NCBI GenBank assembly: GCA_964495655.1
Contig: CAZBWK010000001.1
Coordinates: forward strand, 1 to 64,000
Length of the DNA: 64,000 nt
Origin: JAAYJR01 sp964495655
GTDB lineage: Bacteria; Bacteroidota; Bacteroidia; Bacteroidales; Prolixibacteraceae
Direction: 5' to 3'
Part shown: positions 27,601-38,000 of the stretch, one piece after another
Layout of the letters: each line of letters begins with the position of its first letter
Position numbering within the stretch: position 1 is the first letter of the stretch
The notes under the pieces: model-generated
Told to the model about the DNA's origin: nothing
Seen by the model: only the letters and a program-made list of their open reading frames with translations
The model's database searches: none
Position numbers and translations under genes: made by a program

Positions 27601-29371
27601 TAACATCCTGCCTTTCAGTAATCTCTTCCAGCCTGTTTTCAATTTCTGCCACTACAAGGTCTGTTGCATCAAGAGTTGCTCCGGTGCGCATAGTTACATA
27701 TATTGAAAACCGGTTTTCTTCAACCTCTTCAAGGGTATTGACATTAATAGCAAGCACAATAAAAATCGTTACAAAAAACAGCACAATAGCGCCCACCGTT
27801 GTAGCAGCGGGAGCTCTCATGCTCGACTTAAGCAGGAGCACATATATTTGGATAGTCCTGTTATTTGTAGTAACTTTTTCATAGAAAATATTATGAGAGG
27901 CTTTTCTTTTCAGAAGCAGGTGGGCTAACATAGGAATCAGCAGGAGAGCCACAAACAGGGATACAGTGAGTGTTGAAATGATAGAGACCCCGACATGGTT
28001 ACCCAGCAGCTTTATCATATATTCAGATGAAAAGAGGAATGGAAGAAAGACTGTAATCGTAGTCAGCGTAGCAGCAACAATTGATCTCCAGACCTCTGAG
28101 GTACCCTGGACAACAGCCGCATCCGGATCGAACCGCTTACCCGACAGTCTGTAAATATTTTCAAGCACAACCACACTGTTATCGAGCAACATACCTATTG
28201 CAAGGACAAGGCCAACCAGGGTAAGGCTGTTAATTGAGATATTGAATGCATAAAACAGGTTAAAGGCGGTAAATACCGACACAGGGATAGCTAATGCAAT
28301 AATTGAAACTATCCGCAGGTTTTTAAGGAATACCCACAAAACAAAAATTGCCAGCAGTCCTCCAACCAGGGCAAGGTTAATTATCTGGTCAATATTCTTT
28401 TCCATTGTTTCTGCCAGGTTGGTCTGCACTACCAGTTCAATATCATTACCTGCCAGTTTTTCATTGAGGGCAGCTATTCTGTCCTGCACCTCCTTTGAAA
28501 GTTCGATAAGATTAGCCTGGGAGTCACTTACAAGCATCAATGAAACAGCATCCATACCATTAACCCGGCTTATGCTCTCCTCCTCTTTGACCCCGAAATA
28601 AATATCAGCAATATCTTTAAGGAACACAGGTCCTTCGGCAACAATAATATTTTCGATATCGGTTACTTCACTATATTCTGCTGTAAGATGAACAAAATAT
28701 TGCTTTTGATTCTCCTTTAAATAACCCACAAATGTGCGGTTAGCCGAGTTAGAAGTAATTGAACTTCTTATCTGTGCCGGAGTTATTCCGTATGCATCGC
28801 AGGCTGCTTTATCGTATGTTATCTCAATAGAACGTTCCTGGCCTCCGAACACATTAACAGAGGCTATGCCATCTATATTCTCCAGCTCTGAAACAACCTC
28901 CTGGTCAACAATATGCCTTAATCTGTCAGTTCCTCCGCTACCCCTGATCTGCAACTCCATGAACTGGTTGCTGAGATTTTGAATATCCACTCTGTTAACC
29001 GACACCCTGAAATTTTCATCCAGGTTATCGGCTGCCTGATTTATCCGTTCCTGCAACTTCAGAAACGTATATTTAAAATTCACGTTCTGATTAAAATTAA
29101 CCTGGATAGAAGCAGTGCGGTTATTAAGCGTTGTCTCAATACTTTCAATACCCTCCATAGCTCCGATAGCCCCTTCGATGGGAATTACAGCCTGGTTCTC
29201 CATATAGTACGGATCAACTTCCATTGTTGAATTTATCTGAACAAAAAGCATCGGAAGTTCAGCATTGGGCATTAATTCGACAGGCAGCTGTTTATAGGAA
29301 ACATATCCCAGGAGGGACAGTCCCGTAAACAACATCGCAATGAGTATTTTTCTGTTTATGATAAAGTTCAT
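24629..29371 (-). CDS. RND efflux permease fused to a membrane segment and an ABC ATPase
   Basis: A 1580-residue fusion. Residues 1-1030 are a complete HAE/CzcA-type RND permease with 12 helices and two large periplasmic loops; TM4 keeps the proton-relay acid in GMLLDNSVVVLEN (about 394) and TM10 has GVVVNNGIILID (about 934-945). Residues 1040-1255 add about six further helices with a charged loop (1085-1150). Residues 1295-1580 form an intact ABC ATPase: Walker A GPNGAGKS (1315-1322), signature SFSGGM (1414-1419), Walker B ILVVDE (1435-1440) and H-loop His1471. An even helix count would keep the ATPase in the cytoplasm. No stop or frameshift interrupts the junction. It overlaps the upstream RND gene by 4 bases (ATGA) and the downstream permease by 17. 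Confidence 0.93.
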   Translation of the reverse strand: MNFIINRKILIAMLFTGLSLLGYVSYKQLPVELMPNAELPMLFVQINSTMEVDPYYMENQAVIPIEGAIGAMEGIESIETTLNNRTASIQVNFNQNVNFKYTFLKLQERINQAADNLDENFRVSVNRVDIQNLSNQFMELQIRGSGGTDRLRHIVDQEVVSELENIDGIASVNVFGGQERSIEITYDKAACDAYGITPAQIRSSITSNSANRTFVGYLKENQKQYFVHLTAEYSEVTDIENIIVAEGPVFLKDIADIYFGVKEEESISRVNGMDAVSLMLVSDSQANLIELSKEVQDRIAALNEKLAGNDIELVVQTNLAETMEKNIDQIINLALVGGLLAIFVLWVFLKNLRIVSIIALAIPVSVFTAFNLFYAFNISINSLTLVGLVLAIGMLLDNSVVVLENIYRLSGKRFDPDAAVVQGTSEVWRSIVAATLTTITVFLPFLFSSEYMIKLLGNHVGVSIISTLTVSLFVALLLIPMLAHLLLKRKASHNIFYEKVTTNNRTIQIYVLLLKSSMRAPAATTVGAIVLFFVTIFIVLAINVNTLEEVEENRFSIYVTMRTGATLDATDLVVAEIENRLEEITERQDVISNIQAEDAIITVVLQEDYEKINDRKIAEIKSQAEGLIQNIARAEVSLTAPASSARFRGGSGGGTGIENFSRFLGIGTNRERIVIKGEDFELMRGVAEDLQYYVENLESIRSVSLSVGSRRPELHLYFNQLLLTEYGLTLNNIASELGSFSREFSSGVNFKQSNEEFDILIKEKLTEEEEAREKNVDDLRRVQIRNGQGAVYEMQDIADIVYSFGMASINRINQEKQIQLFYRFAPEAEQSKSLLEAYRLEIDEVVGSYKMPPGVAIEVIHEEDQYAEFYFLIAAAFILILMILASVFESLTTPVVLMFSVPLAAIGSFIALIFTGNSLFNANTLTGFLILLGVVVNNGIILIDFTNILRKRGNRKSRALITAGLSRVRPILITSITTIVAMMPLALGKSEYVGAIGAPFAITVIGGLSVSTLLTLIFIPTLYFGMENSINWLKSLSWQLKALQIIVFAAAAAYIYFEVDTFVWKLLGFMLIVILIPGVTAFVLTSLKQASSGVIDEKEPIKIVIRKLVKVYDRDSRFVREWKAGIKIRERAGLLKDYRKLHDFYDLIWQIPLFIFMIYFTFFYLESNFWMWVMSHFIYFFTFILYNPASRVLNNRFRDTGNELLHKIDRILFNLIFWALPALFVLIFFMRWDNTGMVIFVGIIWLILLIIYTSGEYIHNKKLNIARIEGRLSSLRRWYFTVVRQIPVIGKRNVPFRALNGVSLEIKTGMFGLLGPNGAGKSTMMRIICGILEQSYGKIWINGLDTQKYREELQGLMGYLPQAFGYYDNMSAWEFLDYQAILKGIKSEKVRNERLEYVLKSVHMWEKRDDRISSFSGGMKQRIGIAQILITLPRILVVDEPTAGLDPRERIRFRNLLVELSRERIVIFSTHIIEDISSSCNQVAVINRGDLKYSGTPSDMVSMGEGFVWQMTLPAKEFDNFADKQLIIHHMRDGDNIKIRLLAKEKPSADAVNVAPHLEDAYLCLLKDFIKKPLNNETQI

Positions 29372-32300
29372 CCTCTTACAACTCCTTTAACCCTGTCAAG
29401 TATATCATATACACAGGGGATTACTACCAAAGTCAATAATGTTGAAGTTACCAGTCCTCCGATTACCGCCAATGCCATCGGAGATCTCAGTGATGCACTT
29501 TCGCCAAACCCGAATGTCAGTGGCAGCAACGCAAGTACTGTTGTCAGGCTGGTCATTATAATAGGCCTTATACGCTGCTGGCCTGCCTGTGCAATAGCCT
29601 CTCCTCTTTCCAACCCATCTCTGATAAGTTGATTAATCCTGTCGACAAGTATAATAGAATTATTAACCGCGATACCGGCAAGCATTATCACGCCGATAAG
29701 GGCCATGATGTTAAATGTCCTTCCGGTAGCTAAAAAGATCAGTATACTGCCTACCACTGCCAGAGGAACTGTGAACAGGATTGTAAAAGGATGGATCAGC
29801 GATTCAAACTGGGAAGCCATAACCATATAGACCAAAATAATGGAAAGCAGAAGGGCAAAACTCAGGCTGCTGACAGACTCCTGTCTCTTTTCTTCCTCCC
29901 CGGTGACCATGATCCGGTAATTTTCGGGCAGGTCGATCCTGGCAATTTCCTGCCTTATCTCTCCGGCCACACGGTCGAGGGGGATACCCTTTTCCATTTG
30001 GGCAGTCACCCTGCCGGTACGATTCTGATTTTTTCTTAGGATCTCTCTGGGCGCATATCCAAATGAGATATCTGCAATTTCGCTAAGACGGAACTTTTGG
30101 GTCCCTGCGTTTATAATGATATTATGAATATCATTTAATCCTTTTTCAGGAACCTTAACAGTAATATCACGCATCTCGCCCTCCTTTTCAAACTGTCCTG
30201 CATTTTTACCTTCGAGCTGTTCCTGGATCTGAGTTATAACATTGTTTATATTAAGGTTATAAAGGCCTGCTTTAATGCGGTCGATATGAATCTCCACTTC
30301 CGGAGCCCCCTCTGCAATTGAAGTCTGAATATTGAAGATCCCCTCTACGCCAGCCATGTTAGCCATTACCTGATCTAATATTATCTCAATCTCATCGAGG
30401 TCCTCTCCTCTGACCTCAACAACTACAGGCTCTTCTTCAGTCCCAAGAATTGATTTCAGGGCACTCTGTTCTTCAGAAAAGCTAACTTCAAGTCCTTCGA
30501 TATTTTCAGTCTGTTTATCAATATCAGCTATAACCCTGTCTGCTGTGACAGTGGATCCCTCTTTAAGGACCACTCTTATCTGTGCAGTATTTTCTCCCTC
30601 AAAAACAGCAGTTGCATCACCTGCAATACTTGTTGAAGGCCCTGAATGGGAGTATATTTTTTCAAGGTCGTCACCCAGATACTCAGTAATTAAAGTTTCA
30701 ATATTTTTGACCGTTCCTTCTGTACGCTCAAGAGTTGTCCCTTCCATAAGTTTAATATTCATCGTAAACTCCCGGGATTCGGTTTTAGGCATAAATTCGG
30801 TGCCGATAAGAGGTACCAGCATAAATGAACCAACAACAACAATTACAGTAAAAATTAAAACTATCCACCTGAATTTCAATAACTTATTTAGAAATCTGCC
30901 ATATCCTCCCACCTTGACTGAATGCTTCTTCACCGGTGCTATTTTCTTTTTATAAATAGAGTGATACAGAGCAGGTATCACAAAGATAGCAACGAACAGT
31001 GATGAAACCAGAGAGAAAGCCACTGTCCAGGCCTGGTCTTTGAATAGCTCACCGGAGGCTCCGTGCAGGTAAACAATTGGCAGAAATACCACAATTGTAG
31101 TTATGGTTGAGGCAGTGATTGCTCCCCCCACCTCTGCAGTTCCGTTTATGGCAGCATCCTTCACTGTCATTCCGTTTTCATGATTTCTGAAAATATTTTC
31201 AAGCACCACGATAGCGTTATCTACAAGCATGCCGGCCCCCAGCGCCAACCCTCCCAAGGTCATGATATTAATGGTCAGATCATTGAAATACATCAGGTTA
31301 AAAGTCGCAATAATAGATATAGGAATTGCGATACTTACAATCAGGGTAGTACCCAGGCGCCGCAGGAAAAGGTACAGCACAAACACTGCAAGCAAAATAC
31401 CCAGTAATGCTGTATTTTGTACCTCTCCTATAGCAGCACTTATGAATTTACCCTGGTTGGTTACCTGATGAAGCGTATATCCGGGCAGGGCTCTTTCGAT
31501 GTTAACCAATGCACTGTTTATCTGGTCTACCGCTTTAACGGTATTAAATTTCGTTTCCTTATAAATTGCGAGTCCAATGCAGCGTTCACCGTTGAAATGT
31601 ACAATATTTGCAGGTTTTTTATTTCCTGATGTAACTGTTGCCACATCTCTTAAAAACACGGGTGCCCTCTCTGTTAAAGATTCATTCTGACTTTCAGGCC
31701 TTACAGCCTTATACCCTACGATCAGGTTTTCAAAATCCTCAATACTGTTAAGGAGCCTTATTCCTTTCACTATATACTGACGTCCCAATTCGCTTACTCT
31801 TCCACCTGTGACATTTCTGTTAAAATTTTGAATGCGGGTGCTCACTTCATCCAGTGTCAAGCCCTGTGCCTCAAGCCGGTAAAAATCAGTATTGATGATC
31901 ACTTCACTCTCTTCCTGTCCCGACAGTTCAACTTCGGCAACTCCCTCAAGGCGCACCAGCTCATTACGGATATAGTTGTCCGCAACCTTTCGTATCTCAT
32001 TCATGTCAGTGATCTCATTATGCTTAACAGCAATAAGCATAACCGGCGCTGTATTAGGATCATGTTGTGTGATCCTCAGATCATCAATATCTGAATTCTG
32101 AGTAAGTGAATTCAAAGCTTTCTGCAGATCGAGAAATGCCTCATCCATATCTTTTTTCCATGCATACTCCACTGTTATCTGGGATGTCCCCACCCTTGTA
32201 ATGGAAGAGACACGTATAACGTCAGACTGTCTTATTGCAACTGCCTCGATATTCTCTACAAACTGCTTTTCCATCTCCTCCGGCGGTCTCTCGCCTGATT

Positions 32301-32451
32301 TAATCTCCACAAATATGCGAGGTGAATTAAGATCAGGAAAAAGATCGACTCCCAACTTATCAAATGAAATATAGCCGAGGAGCAACAGTCCCAGGACTAT
32401 CATCATTATTGTTACAGGGTAACTGACAGAAAACTGTGTTAATTTCTTCAT
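29368..32451 (-). CDS. RND-family efflux permease (HAE1/AcrB-like)
   Basis: A 1027-residue proton-driven inner-membrane pump of normal length. N-terminal helix, two large periplasmic loops and 12 helices are present. TM4 has GMLVDNAIVVLEN with the proton-relay Asp; TM10 has AGIAVNNSIILVD. The C-terminus ends DRVKGVVRG soon after TM12, with no ABC extension, in contrast to the next gene. It starts 35 bases after the membrane-fusion gene and overlaps the RND-ABC fusion start by 4 bases, so the two RND proteins may form a heteromeric pump (compare MdtB/MdtC), which is inference. Confidence 0.96.
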   Translation of the reverse strand: MKKLTQFSVSYPVTIMMIVLGLLLLGYISFDKLGVDLFPDLNSPRIFVEIKSGERPPEEMEKQFVENIEAVAIRQSDVIRVSSITRVGTSQITVEYAWKKDMDEAFLDLQKALNSLTQNSDIDDLRITQHDPNTAPVMLIAVKHNEITDMNEIRKVADNYIRNELVRLEGVAEVELSGQEESEVIINTDFYRLEAQGLTLDEVSTRIQNFNRNVTGGRVSELGRQYIVKGIRLLNSIEDFENLIVGYKAVRPESQNESLTERAPVFLRDVATVTSGNKKPANIVHFNGERCIGLAIYKETKFNTVKAVDQINSALVNIERALPGYTLHQVTNQGKFISAAIGEVQNTALLGILLAVFVLYLFLRRLGTTLIVSIAIPISIIATFNLMYFNDLTINIMTLGGLALGAGMLVDNAIVVLENIFRNHENGMTVKDAAINGTAEVGGAITASTITTIVVFLPIVYLHGASGELFKDQAWTVAFSLVSSLFVAIFVIPALYHSIYKKKIAPVKKHSVKVGGYGRFLNKLLKFRWIVLIFTVIVVVGSFMLVPLIGTEFMPKTESREFTMNIKLMEGTTLERTEGTVKNIETLITEYLGDDLEKIYSHSGPSTSIAGDATAVFEGENTAQIRVVLKEGSTVTADRVIADIDKQTENIEGLEVSFSEEQSALKSILGTEEEPVVVEVRGEDLDEIEIILDQVMANMAGVEGIFNIQTSIAEGAPEVEIHIDRIKAGLYNLNINNVITQIQEQLEGKNAGQFEKEGEMRDITVKVPEKGLNDIHNIIINAGTQKFRLSEIADISFGYAPREILRKNQNRTGRVTAQMEKGIPLDRVAGEIRQEIARIDLPENYRIMVTGEEEKRQESVSSLSFALLLSIILVYMVMASQFESLIHPFTILFTVPLAVVGSILIFLATGRTFNIMALIGVIMLAGIAVNNSIILVDRINQLIRDGLERGEAIAQAGQQRIRPIIMTSLTTVLALLPLTFGFGESASLRSPMALAVIGGLVTSTLLTLVVIPCVYDILDRVKGVVRG

Positions 32452-32486
32452 TTTAAATTATTTCTAATTAGTTGCCGGCGAGGCTC

Positions 32487-33545
32487 TTATAAAATGATCC
32501 GAACTTTTGAATTATCCCGCAAAGTCTCAAATCCTTTTATGATCAGCCTTTCATTCACCTTCAGCCCTTCCAGCACCTCAACCGAATTTTGATTTTCTAT
32601 GCCGGTGGTAATCCATCTTTGGTTAGCTGCACTGTTCCTTCCCACAACAAATACATATTTTTGTCTGCCTCTCGTAAGAATTATATCCTTAGGTATAACA
32701 ATGGTACTGTCCTTACGGTCTGTAATAATATCTGCCTTAACGAACATTCCCGGCCGTAATATCAACGCCTGATTCTGAACCTCCACTTTGCCGGTAAAGG
32801 TTCGGGTTTCTGCACTGATTGCCGGTGATAGTTCCGTAACTTTTCCAATAAGTGTATCTTCGGGAATAGTATAATTGGTTAACAGCACCTCCTGATTTAG
32901 TTTCACTTCTGAGATGTTTTTCTCGGGAAGATTGATATTCAAATACATAGAGCTATAGCTCATCATTGATAAGAGATGTGAACCTGAAGGCACTCTTGTG
33001 CCCTGTGTATAATATGGCAGTTCGACGATGATCCCTGAGAATGGCGCTGTAACATTCATCTTCTCAAGCTGGATCAATGCATTATCATAATTGTACCTTG
33101 CATTCGTTTTGGAGACTTCAGAATTACGCAATTCACGGAGGGTCACACCTCCCTTTTCATATAAGGATTTCTGTTTTTCATATTCTTGTTCGGAGATCTC
33201 CAGGTTTAGTTTGACAGCCTCGAGAGCCAGATTATTTTCATATTCATCATTTTCAAACTTAACGATTGTCTGGCCCTTATTCACTCTGTCGCCCAGTTTG
33301 AAAGGCCTTCCTGTTAAAGGATTTTTCTGAAGGAAATAATCACCTGTCATTTCAGAGTTAACTACCACTTCAGATGTAGCCTTTACTGTACCTGTTGTAC
33401 TGACAAACTGCATTATCGCCTGAAGCTTTATATCCTCAGCTGAAATGGGGACTGCCAGTTCGGTACTTACCGACTGGCTTTGATTATTGCAGGCAGCAAA
33501 TGCCAACAAAATCAATATAAATGGGAAAAATCTGATATTCTTCAT
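32487..33545 (-). CDS. RND/ABC periplasmic adaptor (membrane-fusion lipoprotein)
   Basis: A 352-residue adaptor bridging the inner-membrane pump and the TolC-like channel. Signal peptide with lipobox FAAC (Cys19), so it is lipid-anchored. In order: beta-barrel/lipoyl half with FKLGDRVNKGQTIVKFEN (about 82-99), a short coiled-coil hairpin (about 105-145), a second lipoyl half (NVTAPFSGIIVELPYYTQGTRV), a beta-barrel domain (VLLTNYTIPEDTLIGKV) and a membrane-proximal domain (IIPKDIILTRGRQKYVFVV). It lies between tolC and the RND genes with 17- and 35-base spacings. Confidence 0.95.
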   Translation of the reverse strand: MKNIRFFPFILILLAFAACNNQSQSVSTELAVPISAEDIKLQAIMQFVSTTGTVKATSEVVVNSEMTGDYFLQKNPLTGRPFKLGDRVNKGQTIVKFENDEYENNLALEAVKLNLEISEQEYEKQKSLYEKGGVTLRELRNSEVSKTNARYNYDNALIQLEKMNVTAPFSGIIVELPYYTQGTRVPSGSHLLSMMSYSSMYLNINLPEKNISEVKLNQEVLLTNYTIPEDTLIGKVTELSPAISAETRTFTGKVEVQNQALILRPGMFVKADIITDRKDSTIVIPKDIILTRGRQKYVFVVGRNSAANQRWITTGIENQNSVEVLEGLKVNERLIIKGFETLRDNSKVRIIL

Positions 33546-33562
33546 CTGTTAAAAATTATTAT

Positions 33563-35059
33563 TTATTTATCATTTAAATATAGTTCAGAAGGAAGCAAAG
33601 GCTGGTTTTTCTCAAAATCGTACAAGCTTTGAATTTTAAGGTTCAATAGTTCTATTTTATAATTTATAAGAGCTTGGGCAAATGATATTTTCCTTTCTGA
33701 GAGCTGTGTCTGATAAAGGTTCAGGTCCATACCTGTAAGGTCGCCATTTTCATATCTTTCGAGATTGATCTCATAAGTTAACTGTGCATTGGTCTGACTC
33801 TGCTCTGCTATTTCAATCTGGTTCAACTGATTTTGAATATTTCTGTACGCCTGTCTTATTCCGATTATTATCTGATTTTGTTCGTCTGTCAAACTAAGTT
33901 TACGGGATTCAATAGTAGCCTCCTGAGCTTCGATCCGGGCTTTTTTTTCACCCCAGTCAAACAGAGGTATATTAAAGCTCAGGGCAACCGAAGGACTGTT
34001 AGTGGGGGCATCAAAAATTCTGTCCAGATCACGGTTATCGCCTGAGATACCCAGTCGAAGGTTTACATCACCCCTGAATTCATTTAATGATTTTGTACGT
34101 ATAAGGTCAAACTGGCTTGATTCGATATCTATTTCTCTTTGGCGAAGTTCCATCCTGGATACCAGTCCGGTCTCAATAGCTTTCTCAAGGTCAACCGGAA
34201 CCGGATTGGTTGTCACATCGGCAAGAATTGAGAAATCTTCATAGAGGTCCATTCCCAGATAGAGTTTCAGCTGATCTTTTGCATTTTCGAACATTACCTC
34301 CTGATTTTGCAGCGAAGATTTTGATGTAGCCAGGTTCAGCTCAGCCTGGTACAGTTCCTCCATTGCTGCAAGTCCTGCCTCAACCTTATTTTTTATTATC
34401 TCATAACTGTTCTGTGTATTCCTGAGTTCCTCCCTCGCAATATTCAGGTTCATCTGCGCCATATACACATTATAAAAAAACTGAGTAACATTCTTTTCCA
34501 GGTTTAGCCGTTGAATTGCATAACTGATATTGGCATTTTCAAGATTCAACTCCAGCTCTTTAAGTTCCAGTTTAAGCCTGTTGTATGTGAACAGGGGCTG
34601 ATTTAAATTAAGATAGAGGTTATTAAAAAACACCTTACTCTCAAGATCATTGGCATCTGAATAACTTCTCTGCCATCCAAATTCATTGGTAAGTGACAAG
34701 GTACCATCTGTTATCAGAATAGGCTGTTCAACTCTGAAAAGGGCATTAGTCTGAAAATTCTCGTTTGTGTACCATTGCGACACACGGTTATCGAAGCGCC
34801 TGTTACGGCTAAATCCTACCGGCCGGAGGTCGAGAGACAACCGCGATTTCAATGCAGCACTCTGTGCTTCCAGACTTTTTGAGAACCTCTCCAGGTTCAG
34901 CAGCGATCTTTTCAGGTCCGGACTGCCGGTTTCTGCTATTTGCAAGGCTTTATCAAGGGTAAGGATTTCCTGCGCCCTCACATCAGGTATGAAAAGGATA
35001 AAAATCGAAAATAAAAATAATAACCTCGACATTTGAGTAAAATTTTTAAGATACTTCAT
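33563..35059 (-). CDS. TolC-family outer-membrane efflux protein
   Basis: A 498-residue outer-membrane channel. Signal peptide ends at VRAQ (about residue 29). Two repeated helical hairpin regions with long coiled coils follow (LEKNVTQFFYNVYMAQMNLNIA and TIESRKLSLTDEQNQIIIGIR), the twofold internal repeat of the TolC/OprM fold, with barrel strands between (SPSVALSFNIPLFDWGEKKARIEAQ is the classic outer-membrane efflux protein motif). It starts 17 bases after the permease-M1 gene and is the only outer-membrane channel in the operon, so it would serve both ABC and RND parts. Confidence 0.95.
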   Translation of the reverse strand: MKYLKNFTQMSRLLFLFSIFILFIPDVRAQEILTLDKALQIAETGSPDLKRSLLNLERFSKSLEAQSAALKSRLSLDLRPVGFSRNRRFDNRVSQWYTNENFQTNALFRVEQPILITDGTLSLTNEFGWQRSYSDANDLESKVFFNNLYLNLNQPLFTYNRLKLELKELELNLENANISYAIQRLNLEKNVTQFFYNVYMAQMNLNIAREELRNTQNSYEIIKNKVEAGLAAMEELYQAELNLATSKSSLQNQEVMFENAKDQLKLYLGMDLYEDFSILADVTTNPVPVDLEKAIETGLVSRMELRQREIDIESSQFDLIRTKSLNEFRGDVNLRLGISGDNRDLDRIFDAPTNSPSVALSFNIPLFDWGEKKARIEAQEATIESRKLSLTDEQNQIIIGIRQAYRNIQNQLNQIEIAEQSQTNAQLTYEINLERYENGDLTGMDLNLYQTQLSERKISFAQALINYKIELLNLKIQSLYDFEKNQPLLPSELYLNDK

Positions 35060-35076
35060 ATTTCAGTAATTTAATT

Positions 35077-38000
35077 TCATAATTTCACCAGCTTAACTGC
35101 ATCGGCAAAGACAATCCTTAAATTTGATTTATTGGTCAATTCGATCAGTGCTGTATCGGGAGAGAAGTAAAAGGAGCCCAGGCTGTTCCAGCCGCTATCT
35201 GCATTATGAATACTAAGCGATTGTTCTTCAATGCCATCGTCACTATGGATAAAGAACTGATATTCACCCCTCTCCTCTCCTCCTCCTCCCCGTCCGAACC
35301 GTCTTGCTTTATAGAGATGATAGTAAAGTTCGTAATGCCCTGGTTCGCTGACCGGTACACGCCATCTGGCCTTTACAGAGCCATCGCCCGACTTTACATA
35401 ATGTCCGGAACGTATATAGTCGCCATAAAAATCGGAATTTGTAGTTGCTGTCCAGTTGACCGGAGGCCTCCAGTAGTTCATTCCCGCATATTTTTGGGAT
35501 CCCTCACTCTCCTTAGCCATCCATTTTTCCAACAGGCTGATCTCATTAGTACTGGTTACCTCAAACCCGGGGTCTTCATTATCAACGATTATTTCACCCT
35601 GAAGCTGCCTGATCACCGGCACATCTGTGACCACTTCACCCTCGAATGCCACTGCCTTCGGATCTTCCAGAATTTCACGGAACCCTGTCATTATTACCTG
35701 AGGAATATTTTGGGAAGTAATTGTATTTATCATAACCATTCTCGGATCTGAATCCAGCATAAAACTTACATCTTTAGTCTGATTTGGTTCCATATACAAC
35801 AGCTTATGGATCATATCATCTGCACCGGGTCCCCGGCCGAATCCCCTGCCGGGGCCTCCTCCTTCTCCAAGCCTGAATGAAAACTTGATAACACCTTCAA
35901 TATCTGCGAAATTAGTCACTTTCAGCGATACTTTGGTTCTTAGAAAATCTCCCGTTCTCACCTTAACTGCTTCAATAGGTGAAAAGAGGTAGCCGGGAAG
36001 TGCTTTCTCGACAAACCATTTATCCATAACAGGCATAAGTTTAACACCGAATTTCTCATCAATTTCATTGGCAAACTGCTCAAACGAAATATTCCTGAAC
36101 CGGTAATCCCTCAAAAGTTCCCGTAAAAATTTTTCAAACTGTTCCTGTCCGGCTTCCCATTGAATTTTTGAAAACAGAGCTTCGCCTTTCAGTTTTATAA
36201 CATTATCAATTATGGCTTTTTGTTTAGGATCTGCGATAATCTCTTCGAATGTACTGTCCTGAAGCGCAATATTTGCCATCTCATCTTCACTAATTCCCTG
36301 CATATTTCTGCGAAAAGCGCTTCTCATATCATTAGCCTGGCTTTTGAGGTATGCTTCAAAAATGCGATTTGTAATAGGCCACACATCTGACTGTATATTA
36401 TTTTGAAAATTATACAGCATAGGGAATATAAAATAGGGATTTGACAACTCCGCCGGGGAGAATCCACCCATGCCGGGCCTGAAATTGACAGACTGTTCCC
36501 GGGTGAATAAAGCGAGAAAATCGAATAAAATCCTGATCTCCTTATCCTTCTCTGTAAGGTTACTATCTCCTCTCCGTCCCCATCTCTCCATTCTTTTCCT
36601 GGAACCCTCCAGGTCAGCCTCACGTAAAAGATAACCCTTTTCAGGAATCAGAACCTGCTCAGGCTGAACGAACTCCTGTCGTCCCGCCCAAATCCTCTCA
36701 TAAGACTTAAATTGTGCAGGTACTTCAACCACAAAAAGGCGTTTAAAGGCATATTCAAGGTTATAAGTTCTTTCAAAATCACCCATCCGTTCACTTACCA
36801 GACTTGCAAGAGTATCTTTTATTTCGGGCAGAGCGTCTGTAAAAAAGTCATGTCCTTCAATATGCCATATTCCATATTCAACCGAATCGGTCAGTATACT
36901 TTTCTTCTCGTACCTGCCAATAGCCAGAGAGATTTGGGTAAGCGGAACATCATTTCTAAAGAGGAATAATCCGTCAGGTTCAGTTATTATCTCACCCTGC
37001 GAGATTGCACGGAGTCCGGGAGCAGTTTTTACCTTTAAATTAAAATCTATGAATTCCGGATGGTTCCAGCTCACATCATCAGAACTGTAAGTTACTCCTG
37101 TCTTGGGATACCAGTTAGCTTCCGGGGTAAGCAAAAGATAATCAGGAGTTAAAAATGTATATCTCTTATCAACATTTAAAACAAATTTCCCGTATTTCGA
37201 TTGTCTTTCTTCCTCTGTGACATCGAGATAACAGAAAGTCTCATTTATACTGCCCGAATATGATATTTGCAGTGTCTTCTCCTCTCCCGGTTCCAGGGAG
37301 ACATCTTTTTCTATAATGATGAGGTGATGTTTCCTGTTAAAAGGGGTCTCCTGACCGCCCAGTTTAACATTTTGTAATACAAGTCCTTCGTTCAGGCTTA
37401 AAATCAGTTTATCTATTCTCTCATCCTTTTCATTTTTTATGACCAGATCAGAAACAGCCTGAATAATACTACCCTTATGCTCCAGAAATATATCGTGAGA
37501 CAGGGTAACGGGCAACTTTTCCCTGACATATATATTGTTCAAAGCCACTGCTTCCTGTCTCAACGACTCATCTTTTTTAAATCTAGTAATGTGATCAAAA
37601 CCAAGATAAGTCCCTATACCCAAAAAGATAATTGCAATTATCAGAGAGAATATTGTCATAGATACTGACTGTGGAAGCCTTTTCAAAAGGTAAATAGTAA
37701 AAAAGATAAAGCTTATTCCCAATGAAAAATATATACCCCTGTGTATCAATACTCTTTCAAGGTTACCCATTCCTGCAATATCTGAGATGAGCATTGGGAT
37801 ATTAAAGGCCATATAATCAAATATATAGTAATACCGGGCTTCTAACAAAAAAATTGTAATACCTATATATCCCAATATGATAACAAAAGTGATGGCCTGG
37901 TTACGAATAACACTCATAAGCAGGAAGGAGAGGCCCATTATAAAAACAAGAGTTGGCACACTGATCAATAACAGGTATAAAAGGTATGCCTCTTTATTAA

